Positions 1 to 5,642 of a DNA stretch of 10,028 bases are shown one piece after another. Each line of letters opens with the position of its first letter. Position 1 is the stretch's first letter. The stretch comes from Synura sp. LO234KE (lineage: Eukaryota; Sar; Synurophyceae; Synurales; Mallomonadaceae), in the NCBI GenBank assembly GCA_015143735.1, contig VKHC01000706.1, positions 1-10,028 on the forward strand. The letters run 5' to 3'. The notes beneath the pieces are model-generated. The model saw only the letters and a list, made by a program, of their open reading frames with translations, searched no databases and was not told the DNA's origin. Both the position numbers and the translations under genes were made by a program.

Positions 1-3000
1 CGCGTAAGTAAACAAGACGTTTTCGATTTGACTTCAATCGCTTAGTCCTGGAGCTCATTGGAGCTGACTTTCTTCGACGAAAACTCTACTCCGATAGCAG
101 AGACCTCTGGTCAGGTACTTCATACACCAGCCTACTACCGTTACAGGCAGTTTACTCCTCTCAATTATCTCTCTAATGATCCATTATACTTATATCTTGC
201 TTCATATTAAAATGATATTTCTTGAGTAAACTCTCTTTGTGTTAAGGACGAGGTTAAAGAGATAGAGGATCAGCAGCGTGGGAATGAGGAAGAGGTGAGG
301 TCACTATGGGAATATGAAGTGCCCATGTTAATAGATAAACATCCAGTACGGAGGGAAGGGAGAGCATTGTCGATTTACGTTTATTTGATAACTAAGATTT
401 GATTCAAGTCCTTTTCATCTACTGCTAAAACGAGGTATATGGAAAATATGAGAACTGAGAGTGTAGATTATTGTCTTACCGTTTTGTGTGAGCGCCTTAT
501 TACATAGCAGTTCTATTTTACGAGATTTCATTGCTTCTAAATCAATTTTGTTACTGGAGTTACTAACGGACAGCGGTGATAGTTTATTATTCGAATATAT
601 ATCCAATATGTCTCGAGCTTGCATATGATCCTTATAAGTTTGATTTGATCTACATCTCTTAGGAGTTGAGGCCATGTGTTGCTTCGGTCAACAACGAGCC
701 TGCTGGCGTCACTAACAACTTGACGGAGGTACTTAATATATCTTTTCATCATCATTGACCGGCAGCAATACCGTTATAGCCAACGGCTACTCTTCCCTAG
801 GATGTACATAGTGCAGATATTTCATTATGGTTTATCTCCTCTAGATTAAGTCGCTGATAATCATACATGCAAATTGCTTTATGTTATTATTACAATTCGT
901 CTTAAATCCATTGTGTATAGGACGAGTGTAAAGATTTGGACGATGTACCAAATTATGAAGGAGAGGTACGATCACTTTTGGACTCTATCAAACCACCTAC
1001 GGAAATACGTAACGTTAACTAGTCATAACCTTGGGTAGGAAGAAAGAGATTAATTGACATTCATATATAATGGATTAGAGGCGATTCAATACCTATTCTT
1101 CTTCCACTGAAATTTTCATCAATTAATAACAGTGTGATCGCTCTTTGTTCAAATTTAACGATTCAAGAGCCTGAATCATCATAGTACCGCTAATTAACGC
1201 GCTTTCATAACTTGTCAACTAGTATTTGTTATAATTGTTTCTGGGGCTACTAAGGCAAGACCATCGCCAGGCTACTATACATAGAAGCTGACATATTTTT
1301 CGTTTTTGAGTTTGATTTGATATTCATCGTGTAGGACTGGAGTTCACATTTGAATATGCTCGCTCACGATTCTTATGCCGTCGCGGACACCACTAATCAG
1401 GTACTTATTCAAGGATACTTCTAGTCGACTCTATCTGCTTAACTATCCCGATGTGCTCTTTCACACGAGGGAATTACATACACCATCGAGAGTATGACTG
1501 ACATAGTGAAGTCCTGTTCTATTTCAGAGTCGATGTTATAAAGTGCTGAACGCGAATAATTACCACTTTATTCGAGTATATGACATGTTCTACGACCTGA
1601 CGTATGTATGAGACATTTTAAACTCTGATTGGATTAAATTGCTTAGGGGTGGAGTGCATGGGATCTGGATAGGATCGACGATGATTCTTCTGCCGTCTAT
1701 TGGACCAGCACTCCGGTACTTCATACATACTTTAAATCCTCACCGATCGGCAATTACAAACCTTACAGTATTGCGTACTCTCACTCGTGATAGTGATGTA
1801 TTTGACGGCGTGTTGTTACAGTTTATCCACTAGATTAACTCGCTGAGATGATCAATAGTACCATTATACTTCGGTAAATTTGCTCTATATAGGACGAGTG
1901 TAAAGAGATGGAGAATCTTCCGTGTTATGAAGGAGAGGTACGATCACTTTTGGACTCTATCAAACCACCTACGGAAATACGTAACGTTATCTAGTCATAA
2001 CTTTGGGTAGGAAATGAGGGATTAATTGAGATTCATTCTCAATTGATTAAAGGCGATTAAATTCCTATTCTTCTTCCACTGAAATTTTTATTGTACTTAT
2101 GAAATAACTGCAATCTGACATTCAGTAATATTCATATATAGCTGGTGTACATACATATACAACAAATATATACATGCTTTCACAAAATAATCCTTTTTTT
2201 TGTTTTCAGGACGAGGTCAAAGGGATCGAGAATCTTCCTCAGCATGAAGGAGAGGTACGATTTCATTATGTTGTTATGACTAGGGAACTCTTAATGTGAA
2301 CTTATTATCACCGAGGAAGTGAAAGAATATTTGACATTTGTTCAATGTTGGCTAAGTTTGAATTAAAGCCTTTTCCACATTTGAAATTTTCATCGTTTGA
2401 ACCCTATATACATGTGCGCGTACAAATTATTGGTGTTGTCGCTATTAGCTTTAAATAGTATCATTCGTGTCTATGACTGCTAAAATCGCAAAATTTTCTT
2501 ACTGCATTCTATACTTAGAGAGAGGATTGGAAGAACTCCCATCAAAATATCTGGGGCTCTTCTTCACCGGCGCACAATTATCTTCGTACTGATGATAAGG
2601 TGAGGTAATGCCGTTATACGGGACTTTCTTCGAATCAGATTGTCCTCTTCTCAAGCATCAAGTATTGTGAGAATCGCTTACAATGTATTCTTATGGCATT
2701 CCAAATTTAAGCTGGTGGATTGGAAGGCCCTTTCTCAAAGTATGTGGACCGCTTCTTCACAGGACAAGAATGACGTCAGAACTGAAGATAAGGTGAGATA
2801 ACGTTTTGTGGCGGGACTATCATAGTCTCGTAGAGCAAGATCTCACACTTCCTCACATTGTAATTGGGTCAACCGTAGGAGATAAGTTAGAAGGCTTGTT
2901 CTATGTATGTGTGTTCCTATGTCGACTCGTCAACCGACAAGGGTACAAGGAAAGGGTGGTTACGTGAGCATGAGTTGTCCTTCGTGGGATCCTATTTCTC

Positions 3001-4920
3001 ATCAATAGACAAAAGCATGCATTTCTCGAGTATTGCTCCATGGAGTCATAGATGTTGTGGGTCTTTCAGCGGTAAAAACCTTTCAACGGTGATCACAATT
3101 GTTTCGGAAGTGGGAATTAATATGTCGAACTTCGTTGGTTATGGAATACAACGCGTATGGTTAGCCACAAGACAAGGTTTTTCATTTTCATTTTCAACAA
3201 AAAGATTACCATAGAGTTTAACATACCGCCGATACATAGGATTGTGGGAGTGGCTGTGCTCAAGTTATCTGTCATCTGTCTCATTATAAGGTTTAATGCA
3301 CTGATACATATGTACTAGAGAGCACATGTACATGTACTCTAGTATCTATATGATATAGTCAGATGTACCGATACATTACATATGTGTGTTTCAGGTCCCT
3401 TCTACCGGCAAGAGGAGGCGGACTAGCAATGGTAGTGAGCAAGACTCAGAAGAGGTGGACAATTATTGTATTCGATTAGTGTATCTGTGCTGTCTAACTA
3501 TGTGGTGTGGTAGTCCTTACCAGTTGGTGATGATGTGGTGGGAGAGGAGCTGGCTCTGGAACAGCAGCCCTCCGAGGAGGTAATGTGGGTTTCTGGCACG
3601 TAAATATGTTCGATGACGCGCATCTCTGGTCATCAGAAATCTTCTGGTTTGACCCCCGATTCGACCACTCCGGGGGATATGCGGAGCGGACATGTTCACA
3701 TTGACAGGGTAAGTACTTACACCCGCCGACTGCAATAATCCAAAGTCGGGAATAGTTTCCGTATTTTAAGTTTCTAACGTCTTATATATATATTTTTAAA
3801 CTGAAAACTTAGCTTAGCAAATCATGACGGCATATAATTCTAAGCACCCATATGAGCCAGATTGGAAAATCCCATTAGGGATATGGGCAAACGGTCTAAC
3901 GTCTTATATATGTAGTGGAGGGCGCCAGGGTCGGCGTCTTTATGTAGTCGGTGCTCGGTGGAAGTACAGCTTTGATATAATATACCTTGCACTAGTCTTA
4001 CTAATTTCTTTTCAATTAATGTACCTTGCATTTCTGTCCGCCTCCCATTCGTATACCTTAGCGTAGATATTGAAGGTAGATGACTTGCAATTCCAGCGTT
4101 TGCGTACATTTGGACATATTATTTCTTCAATTAATATCTGATAAGAATGTTGTCCTGATAACTTTTTATTGTGTTGCTGTTATATACCTTATTGTCTTAT
4201 GGAGGTATATCTCCTACGTGGAAATTCTCTCCTGTTTATAGAATTATAGTCCTCTATTTAACTATATGAACTTCCCTTCTACCGGTCAGGGTAAGAGCAC
4301 GGTCAGCGACACTCACAGAGTAGTGGACCGAATTTCCCGCCGAGAAGAAAAGGTTTAAAATTTTCAAAATTTGATTTCATCTTAATTACACTTCCATATT
4401 TGCTCCTAGTCCATTCTAATCTTGATAACCTTTAACCTGTGTACAGAGTAACAAAAGATGGGACAGAAATTATCAGATGATGCTCGATTACGGAAGAATC
4501 CAAGGCACATGTAACGTCCCTCAGCAATGGACAGTGAACCTACCAGATGGAAATGAGGTGAATTTGGGGAAGTGGCTGAATTCCCAACGAGCCACTAGAG
4601 ACAGCACCCTGACGGAAGCGCATAAGGCGCTATTGCAGAGGCTAGTGGACAATGGAATGTTCCAGTGGAACTGGAGGGATATTTGGGAGCGCCATTTTGG
4701 AAGGCTGCTAGTGTACGGAGCGCGCCCTGGCACTTGTAATGTCCCCGCTGAATGGACGGAGAGCCTTCCCAATTGGAAAGTTCATTTGGGGAGATGGTTA
4801 GTCCATCAAAGACAGAGTAGGGACACTTTTATGACCGAGGAGCATAAGACGAAGCTACAGAGGCTGGTAGATACGGGGATGCTCAGATGGAATATGGACG
4901 TTCCACAACGACAGAAATAA
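1..4920 (+). CDS. Multi-exon gene (3' part) with tandem A/B/C exon cassettes and C-terminal helicase-associated domains
   Basis: Gene-level model; coding exons are listed separately. Proposed exons: 46-114, 247-294, 663-728, 921-965, 1335-1400, 1647-1715, 1893-1937, 2210-2254, 2519-2599, 2712-2792, 3395-3454, 3514-3579, 3637-3708, 4290-4352 and 4447-4920, all phase 0, so the frame stays open to the TAA at 4918-4920. The 5' end is outside the window; a GTAAGT at position 4 suggests bases 1-3 end an exon. The N-terminal part is repeated, acidic and of no family I recognise. The C-terminus is two HA domains, a fold known from the tails of some helicases and abundant without a helicase in stramenopiles. 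Nucleic-acid binding would be inference. The set could include skipped or decayed exons, or more than one gene; the 3395-4920 block is the best supported. Confidence 0.6.
46..114 (+). CDS. Type A exon, copy 1 (23 codons)
   Basis: Preceded by ...CGCTTAG and followed by GTACTTCATACA. The reading starts S-W-S-S and is rich in S, T, E and D. It matches the exons at 1335 and 1647 in length, phase, the early W-S and the unusual GTACTT donor, which is the main reason to call it coding. No known domain. Confidence 0.55.
247..294 (+). CDS. Type B exon, copy 1 (16 codons)
   Basis: Bounded by GTTAAG and GTGAGG. It encodes D-E-V-K-E-I-E-D at the start and an acidic end, one codon longer than the other B exons. 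It shares the D-E-x-K opening with the exons at 921, 1893 and 2210. Acidic and probably disordered; function unknown. Confidence 0.55.
295..662 (+). other. Intron between B1 and A2, no recognised content
   Basis: 368 nt, AT-rich. An open frame on the minus strand across 415-675 has no domain, no repeat pattern and no similarity to the neighbouring exons; I read it as chance. The start of the intron resembles the intron after the exon at 921 (TCACT...GGG region), consistent with unit duplication. Confidence 0.4.
663..728 (+). CDS. Type A-like exon, copy 2 (22 codons, divergent)
   Basis: Acceptor CTCTTAG, donor GTACTT as in the other A exons. It encodes E-L-R-P-C-V and an N/T-rich tail, and lacks the early W-S of copies 1, 3 and 4. 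The following intron shares a stretch around GTTTATC...CTAGATTAA with the intron after the exon at 1647, so its position in the repeat unit is supported even though the protein is divergent. Confidence 0.45.
920..1118 (+). repeat. Tandem segmental duplication, copy 1 (B exon plus intron)
   Basis: Pairs with 1892-2089, about 970 bp apart. Both begin GGACGAGTGTAAAG, run through the B exon, share nearly identical intron over the first ~75 nt (two differences by eye), and remain alignable with small indels to the CCTATTCTTCTTCCACTGAA stretch. Confidence 0.9.
921..965 (+). CDS. Type B exon, copy 2 (15 codons)
   Basis: Acceptor TGTATAG, donor GTACGATC. It encodes D-E-C-K-D-L-D-D and ends Y-E-G-E. 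It pairs with the exon at 1893: the first four and last four codons and about 75 nt of following intron are almost identical, while the middle seven codons differ at six residues. Confidence 0.6.
966..1334 (+). other. Intron after B2; first part duplicated
   Basis: 369 nt. The first ~150 nt belong to the duplication shared with 1938-2089. The remainder to the acceptor GTGTAG is AT-rich and shows no exon I can support. Confidence 0.5.
1335..1400 (+). CDS. Type A exon, copy 3 (22 codons)
   Basis: Acceptor TCGTGTAG, donor GTACTTATT. It encodes D-W-S-S-H-L and ends T-T-N-Q, parallel to copy 1 (S-W-S-S ... T-S-G-Q). Phase 0 at both ends. No B exon of usual form follows before the next A exon. Confidence 0.6.
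1528..1601 (+). other. Candidate cryptic or decayed exon where a B exon would be expected
   Basis: It follows a good acceptor (TGTTCTATTTCAG) and is open for 24 codons beginning S-R-C-Y-K-V, up to a GTATGT donor-like site. The start resembles a B exon only loosely. The length (74 nt) breaks the phase-0 rule of its neighbours, so it may be a degenerate copy or chance. Confidence 0.2.
1647..1715 (+). CDS. Type A exon, copy 4 (23 codons)
   Basis: Acceptor ATTGCTTAG, donor GTACTTCATACA, the same 12 nt that follow copy 1. It encodes G-W-S-A-W-D-L-D with several D and S residues. Phase 0. An overlapping longer ORF at 1639-1833 in another frame is a shadow. Confidence 0.6.
1892..2089 (+). repeat. 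Tandem segmental duplication, copy 2 (B exon plus intron)
   Basis: Partner of 920-1118. The flanking upstream introns (729-920 and 1716-1892) also share short stretches near the CTAGATTAA(C/G)TCGCTGA site, so the duplicated unit was probably an A exon, intron, B exon and intron. Confidence 0.9.
1893..1937 (+). CDS. Type B exon, copy 3 (15 codons)
   Basis: Acceptor CTATATAG, donor GTACGATC. It encodes D-E-C-K-E-M-E-N-L-P and ends Y-E-G-E. Duplicate of the exon at 921. Nine nucleotide differences fall in codons 5-11, and only one codon change there is synonymous (CCA/CCG). Confidence 0.65.
2210..2254 (+). CDS. Type B exon, copy 4 (15 codons)
   Basis: The best acceptor of the series: a T-rich tract then GTTTTCAG. 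Donor GTACGATT. It encodes D-E-V-K-G-I-E-N-L-P and ends H-E-G-E, closely matching copy 3. Phase 0. It follows another B exon directly, without an A exon between. Confidence 0.7.
2519..2599 (+). CDS. Type C exon, copy 1 (27 codons)
   Basis: Acceptor ATACTTAG, donor GTGAGG. It encodes R-E-D-W-K-N-S then an S-rich middle and ends R-T-D-D-K. It is duplicated immediately downstream at 2712 with the same length and phase. The D-W-K opening may be a distant relative of the type A W-S opening. No known domain. Confidence 0.65.
2712..2792 (+). CDS. Type C exon, copy 2 (27 codons)
   Basis: Acceptor AATTTAAG, donor GTGAGATAA. It encodes L-V-D-W-K-A-L and ends R-T-E-D-K. It shares W at codons 4 and 12, the S-S pair and the charged end with copy 1. 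The donor side is also alike (GTGAG[G/A]TAA[T/C]G), showing a tandem exon duplication including intron. Confidence 0.65.
2793..3394 (+). other. 602-nt intron; contains an unassigned open frame and a hairpin
   Basis: A plus-strand open frame at 2903-3214 (103 codons from ATG) shows no domain, no repeat pattern and ends in an S/F-rich stretch; I cannot support it as a gene. At 3313-3344 the 8-nt arms TACTAGAG and CTCTAGTA flank the palindrome CATGTACATG. One or more exons of the plus gene may be hidden here. Confidence 0.35.
3395..3454 (+). CDS. Basic-to-acidic linker exon (20 codons)
   Basis: Acceptor GTGTGTTTCAG, donor GTGGAC. It encodes V-P-S-T-G-K-R-R-R-T-S-N and ends D-S-E-E. The K-R-R-R run could act as a nuclear localisation signal (inference). 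Phase 0. The next intron (3455-3513, 59 nt) has a CTAAC branch-point-like site 18 nt before its AG. Confidence 0.65.
3514..3579 (+). CDS. Acidic exon (22 codons)
   Basis: It lies between TGTGGTAG and GTAATG. In phase 0 it encodes S-L-P-V-G-D-D-V-V-G-E-E and ends P-S-E-E. The alternative acceptor CTTACCAG at 3523 would give 56 nt and break the phase, so 3514 is preferred. The frame running through 3386-3583 without splicing is a shadow. Confidence 0.55.
3637..3708 (+). CDS. Low-complexity linker exon (24 codons)
   Basis: Acceptor GGTCATCAG, donor GTAAGTAC (strong). It encodes K-S-S-G-L-T-P-D-S-T-T-P and ends H-V-H-I-D-R in phase 0. The preceding intron would be only 57 nt. The acceptor has a weak pyrimidine tract, so the 5' boundary is less certain than the 3' one. 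Confidence 0.55.
3773..3911 (+). repeat. 17-bp direct repeats flanking the HPYEPD element
   Basis: TCTAACGTCTTATATAT occurs at 3773-3789 and again at 3895-3911, enclosing 105 bp that contain the HPYEPD element. It could be a long target-site duplication from an insertion or simple AT-rich coincidence; the non-AT core TCTAACGTC argues against pure low complexity. Confidence 0.6.
3807..3866 (+). repeat. HPYEPD element, plus-gene copy
   Basis: Homologous by eye to the minus strand of 9112-9177: shared ACTTAGCT, ATGAC, TATAATTC and a 17-of-20 match over the codons for H-P-Y-E-P-D. Three differences in that hexapeptide (CAC/CAT, CCA/CCT, GAG/GAA) are all synonymous, as expected of a once- or still-coding sequence. 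Element class unknown. Confidence 0.6.
4290..4352 (+). CDS. Charged linker exon before the HA domains (21 codons)
   Basis: The acceptor is a strong pyrimidine tract (CTTCCCTTCTACCGGTCAG), the donor GTTTAA is weaker. It encodes G-K-S-T-V-S-D-T-H-R and ends R-R-E-E-K; its second half looks helical. Phase 0, and it joins in frame to the terminal exon across a 94-nt intron. Confidence 0.65.
4447..4920 (+). CDS. Terminal exon: two tandem helicase-associated (HA) domains
   Basis: The best coding call on this strand: 157 codons plus TAA, after the acceptor CTGTGTACAG. The frame is open upstream of the first ATG (4477), and the ten codons from 4447 include K-R-W-D-R-N-Y, the tryptophan start of an HA domain, so this is an internal acceptor rather than a start codon. 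HA1 covers residues ~4-79 and HA2 ~81-150. Each has W...Y/F..L..YG, G-T-C-N-V-P..W, a L-G-[KR]-W-L...QR..RD core and LQRLVD.GM..WN at the end. HA domains (Pfam Helicase_assc type) are small helical units beside bacterial helicases and, in stramenopiles, in stand-alone arrays. No helicase motif is visible in this window. DNA or RNA binding is inferred only. Confidence 0.88.
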   Translation, partial: SNKRWDRNYQMMLDYGRIQGTCNVPQQWTVNLPDGNEVNLGKWLNSQRATRDSTLTEAHKALLQRLVDNGMFQWNWRDIWERHFGRLLVYGARPGTCNVPAEWTESLPNWKVHLGRWLVHQRQSRDTFMTEEHKTKLQRLVDTGMLRWNMDVPQRQK

Positions 4921-5534
4921 GATAGGATACATTGACGGAACACATGCAATATACCTATGGTAGCACGGAGATATTATTCATGGCGAAACGGTTAATTGTA
5001 ACGCGGCTATCAAGGTTTAGGGATTTTTGAAATACTGTTGGAGAAGCGTTGTAGCGATTCCGGTACGCTGCAAGACGATGGAATTTCTAGGTTGACATAT
5101 GGGGAAATCGCGATGTAATGGGAGTTACGGATACTTTAACCTAGAGTGGTAAATGGAGCCACGTTTGGGAGATGAGTAACTAAGTAGAAAGATTGCACTA
5201 ACGATGGGTTTAGATTACATCAAATAATAAGCTTGAATTGCTTGGTGATGACCTTGGTAAGCATCTGAGTCACCTCTAATTGAAATATAACAATTCTCGG
5301 GATCCATATACCTTAATTACTACGCTATTATACTAGTTGGTAAAAAAAGAATCATGCATTCTTTTATGCCATAGTAGTTGCCAGTCGTCAGAGCGAACAA
5401 AGAAGGGTTGTTAACTAGTTTCTTGTTAGTGCAACGACTGACGAGGAGCATCAGACTCCTGAATTTTAATCCAAAAGGTCCCCTACCAAGAGGAGCGGCA
5501 CGAGCAAGGTGCTATCTATTGGGGACGAGAAAAA
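4921..5534. other. Intergenic gap between convergent genes
   Basis: 614 nt with stops in all frames apart from a short plus ORF that starts near 5378 and overlaps the minus gene's last exon antisense. It should hold both 3' UTRs. I see no canonical AATAAA on either strand. A plus-strand sequence at 5477-5499 resembles the exon at 3395 (GGTCCC..CTACC..AAGAGGAG.CGG) and may be a decayed copy. Confidence 0.5.
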
Positions 5535-5642
5535 TTATTGCCTGGTTGGGGGTTTGTTTGCTGGTGATTTCAAGTGATATATTGGTCTCCTCTTCAAGTT
5601 AGCATAAAATTTAATTAGTTGTTGCTCTTCTTGCTCGTCCTC
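5535..5642 (-). CDS. Candidate last exon B: acidic-then-basic C-terminus (35 codons plus TAA)
   Basis: The acceptor is excellent (CCCCTGCCCTGCTTACAG). Phase 0 reading starts E-D-E-Q-E-E-Q-Q-L and ends K-P-P-T-R-Q then TAA at 5535-5537. E/Q-rich start, then F-Y-A-N-L-K-R-R-P and a P/K-rich tail. It could be the alternative last exon to 6063-6134, or the end of the same transcript if the basic exon is skipped. The plus ORF at 5378-5602 over it is antisense shadow. Confidence 0.6.
   Translation of the reverse strand, partial: EDEQEEQQLIKFYANLKRRPIYHLKSPANKPPTRQ

Larger units (their letters stand above)
3709..4289 (+). other. 581-nt intron carrying the HPYEPD element and a direct repeat
   Basis: It holds the sequence described at 3807-3866 and a 17-bp direct repeat at 3773-3789 and 3895-3911. 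The open frames 3824-4066 (plus) and 3840-4109 (minus) overlap this element. A phase-0 exon at 3818-3943 (acceptor GCTTAG, donor GTAGTC) is possible but unproven. Confidence 0.45.

Noticed and set aside
415-755. Two overlapping minus-strand ORFs (86 and 72 codons)
   Set aside because: No domain or repeat features; they overlap the plus-strand exon at 663-728 and intron sequence, so I treat them as chance.
2903-3214. Plus-strand ORF of 103 codons within an intron
   Set aside because: No recognisable motif, phase unsuited to neighbours, and this length is possible by chance in 10 kb; noted under the intron but not called.
3313-3344. Hairpin TACTAGAG...CTCTAGTA as a regulatory element
   Set aside because: Short arms in an AT-rich intron; insufficient evidence for function.
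3517-3735. Minus-strand ORF across 3517-3735
   Set aside because: Antisense shadow of the plus-strand exons at 3514 and 3637.
4521-4772. Minus-strand ORF of 83 codons
   Set aside because: Antisense to the clearly coding HA-domain exon.
5378-5602. Plus-strand ORF of 74 codons
   Set aside because: Overlaps the minus-strand last exon with its strong acceptor; composition not domain-like. The part near 5477 is treated only as a possible decayed exon copy.
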